Shown one piece after another: positions 15,746 to 25,500 of a DNA stretch of 46,858 nt; within the stretch, counting starts at the first letter, position 1; each line of letters opens with the position of its first letter. Under the pieces are notes generated by a model that made no database searches, was not told the DNA's origin, and saw only the letters and a list, made by a program, of their open reading frames with translations. The DNA comes from Syntrophales bacterium (GTDB lineage: Bacteria; Desulfobacterota; Syntrophia; Syntrophales; UBA5619), in NCBI GenBank assembly GCA_023229765.1, contig JALNYO010000027.1, positions 1-46,858 of the forward strand, written 5' to 3'. The translations under genes were made by a program, and so were the position numbers.

Positions 15746-18279
15746 TGCCATCATTAAGCATAATTGAGGAACGAATTGCAGTTGCAAGAGGGAGGGAGAG
15801 CGCCGGGGAGAGCCTGGAAGGTCTCCGGAAGCGTGGAAAATCTTCATCCCTGCTAAGGCCGTTATCCGCTCTTTTAAGACAGACCAGGCGGACGTTGCGT
15901 GGGGGGAACGCCGTTGTCAATAAATCAAGGTATTCCGTCCTTGTCGCGGCCTTCGTGATTTTTGCCGCCCTGTTTGTTTTACTGCCGGGTGTTTCCGGCG
16001 CTGCCCGCATCGCGGGTGAGGAGCAGCCGGTCACAACCGCACCGGCGCCATCCGCGATTGCGCCGCAAAAAACAGCCGCAGAAAAGAATGCCGCGGAGAA
16101 AGTGACAAAGACAGTTGCCCCGGCCAAGACAGTCGAAGCCGTGAAGCCGGCTGAGGGAAATGTGCAGGCGCCGCGCACCCCCGCACATGCGATTCCGGCG
16201 CCGGTGCAGAGTCAGGAACGAGGTCCGCGCTTCGGGGCAGGACCGTCCCTTGGGGTGCAGCAGCCCGCCTCCGGAGCAACGGCGTCGCCAGTTAATCAAC
16301 CAGCGGCGGCGGGACAGGCATCCCCGGCCGCTCAACAGAACGCCGCCGCTTCGACTGCTGTCTCTCCGGCTGCCGCCGGGTCGGGCCGGTACGTGACAAT
16401 CGACTTCGACAATGTGGATATAACTGTTTTTATTAAGTTTGTCAGCGAACTGACCGGCAGGAACTTTGTTGTTGACGAAAAGGTCAAGGGGAAGGTGACG
16501 GTCATCTCCCCGAAGAAGATCGCCGTTGCCGAGGTTTACAAGGTGTTCGAGTCGGTTCTCGATATCTACGGTTTTGCCACGGTCGAGGCTGGTGAGGTGA
16601 TCAAGATTATTCCCGCCCTGGATGCCCGGGGGAAGAACCTGGAGCTTCGGCTCAAAAGAGAGAGTATTGCGCCCGAGGACAAGATCGTGACGCAGATCCT
16701 CTCCCTCCAGCACGCGACCCCCGACGATATGAAGAAGGTGCTCGACCCCTTGATCTCCAAGACGAGCGTTGTTCTGTCCTACCCGCCGGCGGGGATGCTG
16801 ATCATTACCGATGTCCTCTCCAACATCAAGCGTCTTCAGGATATCGTGACTGCCCTCGACGTGGAAGGGGTCGGAGAGCTGATCTCGTACATTCCCCTGA
16901 AGTACGCCTCGGCGACGGAGATGGCCAAATCCCTGGCGATGGTTTTTCAGAAGCAGGTCGGCCCCGGCAGGGTGAACATTTCCCCGGTCAGGGTCGTCGC
17001 GGATGATCGCACCAACGCGCTGATTATCCTGGCGGCGGAAAACGACATGGCGAGAATCCGGGAGCTCCTGGACCTTATGGACAAGGAGGTTCCCAGAGGG
17101 TCAGGGACGATCCGCGTCTATTATCTCCAGAACGCCAAGGCGGAGGATCTGGTCAAGGTTCTCACAGGTCTTCCCCAGCAGGCAAAACCCACCGGTGCGG
17201 CGGGGGCCGCTGCCGCGGCTTCATCTTCGGGCGCCGTCTTCTCCAAGAATGTCCAGATCATGGCGGATAAGTCCACGAATTCGCTGATTGTTACTGCCGA
17301 TCCAGCGGACTACTTGATCATCGAGGATGTGATCCAGAAATTGGACATCACCCGACCTATGGTCTATCTGGAAGGGCTGATCATGGAGGTGAATGCGGAG
17401 AAGGGTTTCAAGCTTGGAGTCGAATGGCAGGGAGCGAACGCGGTTTCGTATGACGGCAAGACTGGGGCCATAATCGGTGGCGTCAGCGGAGATAAGGGAT
17501 CTTATGGCATTGCCCAGGGTCTTATTGCAAATAAAGGTTTACCTTCCGGGCTATCATTCGGTGTGATTGGCCAGATGATCACGGTTGCAACCATTGGGGC
17601 CGTTCCGATAACATTTCCCAATCTCGGAGCCTTTATTCAGGCTTATCAGAGCGATTCGGATTTCAGGATTCTCTCCACACCGCAATTGCTGGTGCTTGAC
17701 AACGAAGACGCGGAGATTACCGTTGGGGAGAATGTTCCCTATGTATCCCGCCAGGATTCAGGGGTGGTGGGAGTGACCGGAACGACGAATTACAGCAGCT
17801 ACGAATACAAGGACGTTGGCGTTACGCTCAAGGTCACCCCCCAGATCAACAAGGACGGGTTTGTCCGGATGAAGCTCGACCAGACCGTTACGAAGGTCGT
17901 TTCCCAGTCCGCATCTGTGGACTCAGCGGGAAGCCAGGTGCTGACGCCGACAACCCTGAAGCGCACCGCCAAGACGACCATTGTGGTCAAGAGCGGGGAG
18001 ACGGTCGTTATCGGCGGGATGATCCAGGACGATTCCGAAAGCGGAACGTACAAGGTGCCTCTTTTGGGAGACATCCCGCTTCTGGGATGGCTTTTTAAAT
18101 CAAAATCCACTTCGGCTAAAAGGACTAATCTGTTTGTCTTCATCACCCCCCGGATTATCGAGCAGCCGGAAGACGCCCGCAAGATCAAGGATGAGAAGAT
18201 GGATTATATGAAGACCATTCAGGAAGGCACGATCCGGACGATGCCGCAGAAGAAGACGGAGGCTAGGGAGAAGCAATGA
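15745..18279 (+). CDS. gspD: Type II secretion secretin GspD
   Basis: The 844-residue protein forms the outer-membrane channel. An export signal lies at about 62-88 (YSVLVAAFVIFAALFVLLPG), preceded by an unusual 60-residue basic tail. After a Pro/Ala/Gln-rich linker come N0 (about 212-285, VTIDFDNVDITVFIKFVSEL), N1, N2 and N3 domains with the VVADDRTNALIILA segment, then the C-terminal secretin domain (VYLEGLIMEVNAEKGFKLGV to GMIQDDSES and PLLGDIPLLGWLFKS). The start is supported by GGAGGGG about ten bases upstream and the TGATG junction with the gene before. A TTG at 15895 would shorten the tail but has no clear ribosome site. It overlaps gspE by four bases. Confidence 0.95.
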   Translation: MPSLSIIEERIAVARGRESAGESLEGLRKRGKSSSLLRPLSALLRQTRRTLRGGNAVVNKSRYSVLVAAFVIFAALFVLLPGVSGAARIAGEEQPVTTAPAPSAIAPQKTAAEKNAAEKVTKTVAPAKTVEAVKPAEGNVQAPRTPAHAIPAPVQSQERGPRFGAGPSLGVQQPASGATASPVNQPAAAGQASPAAQQNAAASTAVSPAAAGSGRYVTIDFDNVDITVFIKFVSELTGRNFVVDEKVKGKVTVISPKKIAVAEVYKVFESVLDIYGFATVEAGEVIKIIPALDARGKNLELRLKRESIAPEDKIVTQILSLQHATPDDMKKVLDPLISKTSVVLSYPPAGMLIITDVLSNIKRLQDIVTALDVEGVGELISYIPLKYASATEMAKSLAMVFQKQVGPGRVNISPVRVVADDRTNALIILAAENDMARIRELLDLMDKEVPRGSGTIRVYYLQNAKAEDLVKVLTGLPQQAKPTGAAGAAAAASSSGAVFSKNVQIMADKSTNSLIVTADPADYLIIEDVIQKLDITRPMVYLEGLIMEVNAEKGFKLGVEWQGANAVSYDGKTGAIIGGVSGDKGSYGIAQGLIANKGLPSGLSFGVIGQMITVATIGAVPITFPNLGAFIQAYQSDSDFRILSTPQLLVLDNEDAEITVGENVPYVSRQDSGVVGVTGTTNYSSYEYKDVGVTLKVTPQINKDGFVRMKLDQTVTKVVSQSASVDSAGSQVLTPTTLKRTAKTTIVVKSGETVVIGGMIQDDSESGTYKVPLLGDIPLLGWLFKSKSTSAKRTNLFVFITPRIIEQPEDARKIKDEKMDYMKTIQEGTIRTMPQKKTEAREKQ

Positions 18280-20093
18280 CCGCGCCGTTGGGTTTTTCGA
18301 CTGAAGGGCATACCGGCCAGCCGGCTGCCGCGCCGGGCGAGTTGCTGCTCCAGGAAAAGGCGCTGACTGAAGCGGCTGGCCTCGATGCCCGTCTTGCGGT
18401 TCTTGGAGTTCCGGGGGATATCATTGCCGAGGCGCGGACGCAGGCGCAGGAAAACGACGGCGGGATCGTTGATTTTTTCCTGCAGAAGAAGGCGCTGTCC
18501 GAAAGCAGCCTCCTCACGGCGCTGGGGGAGGAGTGGGGAATCCCGTTCTGGAAAAAACTCCCGGTTGACCACATCGACACAGATTTCACCGCCCATTTTC
18601 CGATTCAGCACCTGAAAAAACAAAAGGCCGTTCCGCTTATCGATACGCCGCAAGGGGCGGTCATTGCCGTCAACGATCCCTATAATTTTCAGGCGATTGA
18701 CGATATCTGCCGGATTTTGCACCTGCCGGAGCGGGTGGTGGTGCTGGCAACGCAGGAGGAGATCAACGCGGCGATCAACATCGCCTATGACCTCAGCCGC
18801 AGCACGGCTAAGGAGTTTTTCGAGGAAATTTCCGGTGAGTCAACGGACAGCCTCATCTCCGAGATCGAGGAAAAGGGCGATCTGCTTGACGAAACCAGCG
18901 ACGCCCCGATCATCAAGCTGCTTAATCTGCTGCTTTCCGGGGCGGTCAAGGACCGGGCGAGCGACATCCATATCGAACCGTACCAGGGAAACGTGCGGGT
19001 GCGCTACCGGATCGACGGCATCCTCTACGATATCCTGAGTCTGCCCCGCAAGATCCATTCGCCGCTCGTCTCCCGCGTCAAGGTCATGGCGAGCCTCAAT
19101 ATCGCGGAAAAGAGGCTCCCGCAGGACGGCCGGATCGAAATCAAGATCGCTGACCGGAGTGTGGACATCCGCGTCTCGACGATCCCCACCTCGTTCGGGG
19201 AGCGGGTCGTGCTGAGACTCCTCGACAAGACCTCGTCGGTGCTGAGACTCTCCGATCTGGGGATGGACGATGAGAAAGTTAGTTCTTTCAATAGTTTAAT
19301 TAAATCGCCTTACGGAATTATCCTTGTCACGGGGCCGACCGGAAGCGGCAAGACGACGACCCTCTACGCGGCGCTTTCCAGCATCAACAGCCCGGAGGTG
19401 AACATCATCACGATCGAAGACCCCGTCGAGTACCAGATCGAGGGGATCGGCCAGATCCAGGTGAACCCGAAGATTGATCTGACCTTTGCCCAAGGGTTGC
19501 GTTCCATCGTTCGCCAGGACCCGGACGTGATCCTGATCGGCGAGGTGCGCGACCGGGAGACGGCGGAGATCGCGATTCAGTCGTCGCTTACCGGCCATCT
19601 CGTCTTTTCGACGCTGCACACCAACGATGCATCCTCTGCAGTGACGCGCCTTATCGACATGGGGATCGAGCCGTACCTTGTCACCTCATCCGTCATTGCG
19701 ATCATTGCCCAGCGGCTCGTCCGGGTGCTTTGCCCGAAGTGCAAGGAGGCCTACATCCCCGACGAGGAGTCGCTTATCAATCTGGGACTGGGCAGAAAAA
19801 ACCATTCGGAAACGGTATTTTACCGGCGAACCGGCTGTGCGGCCTGCATGAACACCGGCTACCGGGGGCGGACGGCGATCTTCGAGGTGCTGATCCTCGA
19901 TGATGCCATGAAACGAATGATTCTGAAGACTTCCGATTCCAACCAGATTCAGGACGAGGCTGTCCGGCGCGGAATGGCGACGCTGCTTGCCGACGGCGCC
20001 AAAAAGGTGCGGGAGGGGACGACAACGATCGAAGAGGTCTTCCGCGTCACCCGTATCCTGAAGCGTGAGGAAGACATCGAGGAAGTTGTTTAA
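18276..20093 (+). CDS. gspE: Type II secretion ATPase GspE
   Basis: The 605-residue hexameric ATPase drives pseudopilus assembly. It has two N-terminal T2SSE domains (about 25-170), the catalytic domain with SDIHIEPY, Walker A GPTGSGKTTTLY (Lys359), an Asp box (IITIEDPVEYQI), Walker B (ILIGEVRDRETAEIA) and a His box (STLHTNDASSA), and the GspE-type zinc motif CPKC ... CAAC around 488-530. All catalytic motifs are complete. Start overlaps gspD (ATGA). The stop codon TAA sits at the first bases of a REP repeat (taattgggga), so that element borders or has replaced the original 3' end. Confidence 0.96.
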   Translation: MTAPLGFSTEGHTGQPAAAPGELLLQEKALTEAAGLDARLAVLGVPGDIIAEARTQAQENDGGIVDFFLQKKALSESSLLTALGEEWGIPFWKKLPVDHIDTDFTAHFPIQHLKKQKAVPLIDTPQGAVIAVNDPYNFQAIDDICRILHLPERVVVLATQEEINAAINIAYDLSRSTAKEFFEEISGESTDSLISEIEEKGDLLDETSDAPIIKLLNLLLSGAVKDRASDIHIEPYQGNVRVRYRIDGILYDILSLPRKIHSPLVSRVKVMASLNIAEKRLPQDGRIEIKIADRSVDIRVSTIPTSFGERVVLRLLDKTSSVLRLSDLGMDDEKVSSFNSLIKSPYGIILVTGPTGSGKTTTLYAALSSINSPEVNIITIEDPVEYQIEGIGQIQVNPKIDLTFAQGLRSIVRQDPDVILIGEVRDRETAEIAIQSSLTGHLVFSTLHTNDASSAVTRLIDMGIEPYLVTSSVIAIIAQRLVRVLCPKCKEAYIPDEESLINLGLGRKNHSETVFYRRTGCAACMNTGYRGRTAIFEVLILDDAMKRMILKTSDSNQIQDEAVRRGMATLLADGAKKVREGTTTIEEVFRVTRILKREEDIEEVV

Positions 20094-20158
20094 TTGGGGA
20101 CTGTTCATTAATTGGGGACAGCCACTAATAAATTTATTAGTGGCTGTCCCCAATTAAT
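20091..20158. repeat. REP-type palindrome behind gspE (truncated head plus full 52-nt palindrome)
   Basis: Bases 20107-20158 are a perfect 52-nt palindrome with arms containing TTGGGGACAGCCACTAATAA. A truncated arm (taattggggactg) precedes it at 20091-20103 and includes the gspE stop codon. Variants occur at 20675-20720, 26484-26550 and 27280-27298, all around a REP-associated transposase gene. In RNA the palindrome would be a strong hairpin between gspE and the cohesin gene. Confidence 0.9.
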
Positions 20159-20171
20159 AAAGGAGTAGAAT

Positions 20172-20693
20172 ATGAACGGAAATGAGCGCCGACAGACAGG
20201 ACGACAGATCCCCCGTTTTTTACGGGCGGGCGCGCTGCTGGGGTTTGTGTTTGCGCTCGTTTTTTGGGGTTCTCCCGTTTTCGGGGAGGAACTGACGATC
20301 CCCGACCAGCGGGCCAAAGCGGGACAGGATATCCGCGTTCCCTTGGTCGTCGATCAGGTGGAGCATCTCGCCGGCGTCAAGCTGGTTATTGCTTATAACA
20401 AGGAACTGCTCACGTTTAAGGGAGGCGCCCGGTCGAAAAGCACCGATTCGATGATGCACGTCATCAACGACAAAACCCCGGGCAAACTGATCGTAGTCAT
20501 GGCGGCCGCCCGGGGAATATCGGGCAAGGACGTCACCTTGCTTACGCTCTTTTTTTCCCTAAAAAAGGGTTTGACCGATAATCGCGAAACCCTGCTCGAA
20601 ACTGCGGAAGTGCAGCTTATGGGCGACGACCTCAAGGACATCCCCTGCAAGACAAAATCAGGCAAAATCACTATAATTGGGGACAGCCACTAA
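20172..20693 (+). CDS. Secreted cohesin-domain protein
   Basis: It is a 173-residue protein with a signal peptide (basic start, hydrophobic core about 19-33, cleavage near VFG-EE) and a single cohesin-like domain (about 38-168): LTIPDQRAKAGQDIRVPLVV, then VKLVIAYNKELLTFKG, KLIVVMAAARG and LLTLFFSLKKG, matching the order of beta strands in cohesin (PF00963-type) modules. Cohesins bind dockerin modules with calcium. No lipobox, membrane anchor, SLH or sortase signal is seen, so how it attaches is unknown. AAGGAG six bases before the ATG fixes the start. It lies 78 bp after gspE in the same direction, and dockerin-bearing proteins are encoded at 1-2420 and 22565-26503. Its last codons (IIGDSH and stop) come from a REP palindrome. 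Confidence 0.78.
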   Translation: MNGNERRQTGRQIPRFLRAGALLGFVFALVFWGSPVFGEELTIPDQRAKAGQDIRVPLVVDQVEHLAGVKLVIAYNKELLTFKGGARSKSTDSMMHVINDKTPGKLIVVMAAARGISGKDVTLLTLFFSLKKGLTDNRETLLETAEVQLMGDDLKDIPCKTKSGKITIIGDSH

Positions 20694-20720
20694 TAAGTTT
20701 ATTAGTGGCTGTCCCCAATT
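20675..20720. repeat. REP-type palindrome shared by two convergent gene ends
   Basis: The 46-nt palindrome has arms AATTGGGGACAGCCACTAATAA with one mismatch at the centre. The plus-strand cohesin gene stops at 20693 and the minus-strand acyl-CoA synthetase gene stops at 20702, both inside the element. Because the arms are inverted, both proteins gain the same C-terminal residues IGDSH. Confidence 0.92.
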
Positions 20721-22291
20721 AATTCGGCGAGCTTGAATTTCTGAACCTTGCCGCTTCTGGTCATCGGGAAGCTTGCGACGATTCTGACGTTGCCGGGCAT
20801 TTTGTCGGGGGGCACGACTCCTTGCAGGTAAGAGGCCACCTGCTGTTCGGTAAGGAGCGAGCCCTCTTTCAACCGCACCCACGCTGCCGCCTCCTGCCCC
20901 TTTTCCGGATGGGGAAAGCCGAAGACCTGTGCCTCGGCGATCTCCGGATGTCTGTACAAAACATCTTCTATTTCCGATGGATAGATTTCCAGCCCGTCTC
21001 TGCGGATCACATCCTTCAGCCGCCCGGTGATGTAAACATACCCCCGCTCATCCATCCGCCCCAGATCCCCGGTATGGTACCAGCCGTCATGGTCGATGGC
21101 GTTTGCCGTCGCGCCCGGCATTCGATAGTATCCCTGCATCAGAAAGCCGCGGGTGCAGATTTCCCCGGCGCTTCCCACCGGCAGATCTTCGCCGGTTTGC
21201 GGATCGACTATTTTGACCTCATTGCAGGCAAGGGAGGTTCCGATCGTTCCTACCCGCAGCTCAACGGGGTCGCCCGAGAGGGTCATGGTCAGCCACGAAC
21301 TGGCCTCGGTAGTTCCATAGGCGACCGCGATTTCGGAGACACCCACGTCCTCCACCAGTTTTCGCATCAGTTCGACGGGACAGGGAGCGCCGCCCAACAC
21401 CCCCCGCTTCACCAAGGCCCAGTCCTCCTTGCGGAATTCCGGGTTTTCCAGTAGGGCGATAATCATGGAGGGAGAGCCGTAAATGGCTGTGCAGCCCTCT
21501 TCCCGAATGGCTTGGAGAATTTTCGGGGGGGCAAAGGCAGCGGCGGGCATGATCAGCGCCGCCCCCTGGATCAGGCCCGAAAGGGCGATGCAGGTGCTCC
21601 CGAACATGTGAAAAAGGGGAAAGAAGAGGCAAAGCCGGTCGGTATGAGTGAGGCCCTGACGCTCGTTGGAAAAAAGCGATTTGTTGAGGAGCCCGAGATG
21701 GTTTAGCACCACCCCCTTCGGCCGGCCCGTTGTGCCGGAGGTAAACATAATGGCAACCGGATCCGCCGGACGCACCCCCGCGACGGCGCTTTCGAAACGC
21801 TCCTTCGTGACGCCTTCCCCGTGCGCGGAGAGTTCAGTCCACGGGAGCATATCGGGGAAAATTTCGTCGGAGATGGTAATTGTCTCACGTAAAAGGGGCA
21901 GTTCATCTTTGATCTTGCGGAGCATCTCCACATATTCCTGCCCCTCCATTCCGGCGGCCATGATGATGCCCCGGCATTCGGACTGCTCCAGAATGAAGCG
22001 CAGGTCGTCTTCCCGCATCCCTGGGTCCACTGGAACAACGACTCCCCCGCTGGCGGCGATGCCGAGAAAGGCGATGATCCACTCCGGGATATTCGGCGCC
22101 CATAAGGCGATCTTGTCCCCTTTCCCGAGTCCCAGCGCGATCAGCCCCCGTGCGGCCCTTTCCGCATGCAGCTTCAGCCGCCGATAGCTGCAGCGCACGC
22201 CTCGTTCCCGATGGATCAGGGCGTCCCGCTCGGGATAGCGCGCGACAATTTCCTCCACCAACTCCCAGATAGTCTTCCTTACGAACTCCAT
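20702..22291 (-). CDS. AMP-dependent acyl-CoA synthetase/ligase
   Basis: The 529-residue product belongs to the ANL adenylating family. The P-loop-like motif MFTSGTTGRPKGVVL (A3) lies near 170-185, VAYGTTE (A5) near 310, WYHTGDLGRMDERGYVYITGR (A7/A8 region, quoted in part as WYHTGDLGR) near 400 and MTRSGKVQKFK (A10, catalytic Lys) near the end. It activates a fatty or aromatic acid to the acyl-CoA via an acyl-AMP; substrate not evident. I chose ATG 22291 (MEFVRKTIWELVEE), preceded by GGGGGA; an in-frame ATG at 22465 would add about 58 residues of unrelated sequence. The last residues (LIGDSH) are encoded by the REP palindrome. It may feed the beta-oxidation genes at 35711-37902. Confidence 0.9.
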   Translation of the reverse strand: MEFVRKTIWELVEEIVARYPERDALIHRERGVRCSYRRLKLHAERAARGLIALGLGKGDKIALWAPNIPEWIIAFLGIAASGGVVVPVDPGMREDDLRFILEQSECRGIIMAAGMEGQEYVEMLRKIKDELPLLRETITISDEIFPDMLPWTELSAHGEGVTKERFESAVAGVRPADPVAIMFTSGTTGRPKGVVLNHLGLLNKSLFSNERQGLTHTDRLCLFFPLFHMFGSTCIALSGLIQGAALIMPAAAFAPPKILQAIREEGCTAIYGSPSMIIALLENPEFRKEDWALVKRGVLGGAPCPVELMRKLVEDVGVSEIAVAYGTTEASSWLTMTLSGDPVELRVGTIGTSLACNEVKIVDPQTGEDLPVGSAGEICTRGFLMQGYYRMPGATANAIDHDGWYHTGDLGRMDERGYVYITGRLKDVIRRDGLEIYPSEIEDVLYRHPEIAEAQVFGFPHPEKGQEAAAWVRLKEGSLLTEQQVASYLQGVVPPDKMPGNVRIVASFPMTRSGKVQKFKLAELIGDSH

Positions 22292-22502
22292 CGCCTGTCC
22301 CCCATAAATAAGAAATTTGATTTCCGGCAGTTCCGGGAAGGGAATAACCCAGGAAGCTGCCAATGTCAAAAAAAATCTTGACTTGCCTCTTTTCTTGGGA
22401 GTACAAAAGCACTCATTCCTGTTAAAGTTATCGACCCGCAGCACGACCATTTTTTCCGCAGACACATCGCTGCATATTTTGCTCCGCCCCAGTTTTCAGA
22501 TC

Positions 22503-22520
22503 ATTGAAAAGCGTTTCAAT
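22503..22520. promoter_or_regulatory. Possible operator: 7-bp inverted repeat in the divergent gap
   Basis: ATTGAAA and TTTCAAT are separated by four bases, 45 bp upstream of the dockerin-protein start. The 273-bp gap must contain promoters for both divergent genes, but I cannot pair -35 and -10 boxes with confidence. Nothing else is recognisable in the gap. Confidence 0.25.
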
Positions 22521-22564
22521 ATGTCATTCCTTTAACCCATATAAAAGTAAAAGGGAGGCGCGTG

Positions 22565-25500
22565 ATGGATGAGAAGGTTAGGAAAAATCGTTTTTTGGTT
22601 CCGGTTTTGTTAATTCTTCTTACCTTGGGGATGGGCGGCGTTTTTCTGCATTCCCTCTTTGCCGAGCGCTACCTCCAGTCCGCGAACGATGCCATCCAAA
22701 CGGGCAAGACCCAACTGTTTAGCCGCTCTGTATCCGGCGCGCTTTTGGCCTATCAAACCTTTCAGACTGCCGCCGCCGGCGCCGACTACAGCGCGGCCAC
22801 GCCTGCCCAAAAGATTAAAATACACGCCTACCTGGCTTTTACGAGGATGGTTGACATCCTGCTGCGCGAAGACGGCGGTTCGACCGACACGCTGGCCGAG
22901 CTTCTGGCAAAATACGGCGCCACTCGCACCGGCGACGCGTTTGATTCCGTCAAGTTCACCCCGCCTCCTTTGAACGATGACGGCAAGATCATCCTGCCTG
23001 CCACTGTCCCGGCCTCCGCCGAGGCCTTGCGCGCCTTTTTCGCCGGCCCCTTTTTGACAGCCGTAAATGCCTCGATCCATGACCTGGATGAGGCGATCTC
23101 CCTGTCCCCGACGGACGGAAGCGAAGGGGATGACCGGGAAATAATTGCGAAGGCGTTGATCAACTCCGAAGACGTTACCCAACCCGATGTCGAGATGGAC
23201 GCAGGCGACTACTATCTCTACCGGGCGTTCCTGAAATTTCTCAAAGTTTACGCCCTGATGAGCGCCGGCTATAACGCGAATCTGGATATCCGCGAGGTTG
23301 TCGCCCTGGTCAACCTGGGTGCGGGGCCGGAAATGATCAAGGGGCTCCTCGACCGCTATCCGGATTTTCTCAAAATTGGCGACGCGGCCCGGATGAATGA
23401 GGCGCGCCTGGCGCTGATCGACGCGATCACCGACTATGAAACCGCTTCGGCGAAGATACGCGGGGACATGAATACGCTAGCGGGCGCGGAAGAGCTTATT
23501 TCCCTTGATATTACCGAACTTGCCAAAGAGAACTTCCTCCGCGAACAGATGGCCCTCGCCAAAAACTCGCTTCAGAACAATACTGCCGTGGCGCTGGGCG
23601 GGGCTGAGGAATGGTGGAACTTTTCGATCCTGACGCCCGAGTCAAAAACGTTCTCCGTTGAGTTGGAGGACAGCTTCAGCAGCGGCAGCTACAGCGCTTA
23701 CGGCAACACCGGCTGCGACACTAAGTTCGGTTGCAACGCCCGGCTGGAATATGCACTCGTCAACGGCAACAACGTAACTCTCCGCTTCAACTATTATTAT
23801 CCCTATTACGGTTGGTCCGAGTTTCATGGGACGCTGAACGCGGCCAAAACGCAAATTACGAACGGGACCTATAGTGGATACAACCCCTACTCCATTCCGG
23901 CCAGCTATTCGGGGACCTTCAGCGCCGTGCGGACATACTTTGAAGCCAACACAGAAAGATTCAATCTGTTTCCGCTGTTCGGCGACGGCGCCGCGACGCA
24001 GCCGAAGGCCCTGCGCGATCTGCTTCCCAAGGTTAACGAATTCGGCTACCCACTCCCCGGGAGGATGGGGCATGGTTTGAGCGATGACCCGACGCTGGGC
24101 GGGATACTGCCGGATTTCGCGACACAGGATAGGTGGTTGAAGGAGTTTGAAGGTAATCTGTTCATGCCGACCGGGCCACTGACGATTCCCCAGGTGGACG
24201 AGGGGGCGATCGCGATCGACGGCGCAACCGACGACTGGACGGATGCGGGAATCACCACCCCGGTGCTCACGGATGTAACCGGGGAACGGGGACAGTATAT
24301 GGCCGCCAACGGCGATCTGCAGAAGGTTTTTCTCGCCATAGACAGTCAGTATCTCTACATCCGGATGGAGCTGGCCGGGGACTGGAACAGCCAGACTGGG
24401 AAGAACTTCATGTACGGACTCCGCTTCCGGCAATCCCCCGGTGACGGCCCCGACAAGCCGGGCGATATCAAGCTTTTTGCCCGCAACCGGGACGGCGTGT
24501 GGGAGGTGAAGGCGCAGTCCATTCAGACCAACGGCCAGTATGGCCCGCTGGGCGATTTGGCTGCCTCCGGGGGCGCTGTCGTCGCTTCCGGCAATATCGT
24601 TGAATGGCGGGTGCGTCGGGGAAGCTCGGTTGCGGGATGGTTCCTCGCCGCCGATACGGACTCCTGGAACTATTATCAGCAATGGGACTATGGATGGTAT
24701 TCCTACGACAAAAACCCCACCTGCCTCCAGTTCCAGCCTATTGCGAGCGTCACCGGAACCCTGAGCGTGCCGGGCTACGACGGCAGCGGCCCCGTTCGTG
24801 TCGGGGTTTTTGAATACGGTCCGGATTTCAGCACGAATCCGGAAAAACGTCTCGGGTCGCTGGCAATTTACCCAGATGATTCGGGGACGCTCCCCGCGAC
24901 CTACGCCATAACCGGCCTTCCCGTCGGCAAGAAGTCATTTGTCTCGGTATTCTGGGACAGGGACGGAAACGGCGTCGTCAGTCCGGGCGACTACACTAAT
25001 TTTTATCAGCCGTTTACAACCGTTAGTGGAGACAATACTCGGAATCTGGCGGTCGCTGACGACCATCCTGCCTATTCGCCGCCCGAGTTCCAGAATGTCA
25101 GAATCTCCAGTCGCAAATTGCCCAATGGAAACCGGATCGTTGACTTCATAGCCACGCTGATGGGGCCCAGCCCGGAAGATGTGACCATCACCGCGACCGG
25201 CCCCGGGGGCGAGTACAAGTTGAGCCCGGCCATCTTTTCCCATCAATTGGGTCTCGTTTACATGATCAGCGTTCCCTGGCTCATGGACGGCGACTATACG
25301 TTCACGGCGGTCGATTCCCGGGGGCGGAAGGCGGAGACGACCTACAGTTTCCAGAACCGCTACGATCTTCCTTCACTCTCGATTTCCCCGAGCCCGACCT
25401 ATGCGGGGACGACGACGCCCACGTTGACCTGGACGCCGCCGGCGGGCGGACCTTACGCCTATCAGGTTCTGGTCCAGGATATAAACGGCGCCGCCCTCTG

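Noticed and set aside
23642..24682. Open frame of 346 codons on the minus strand
   Set aside because: It is antisense to the CBM9-like part of the dockerin protein, whose frame is continuous; the product shows no domain.
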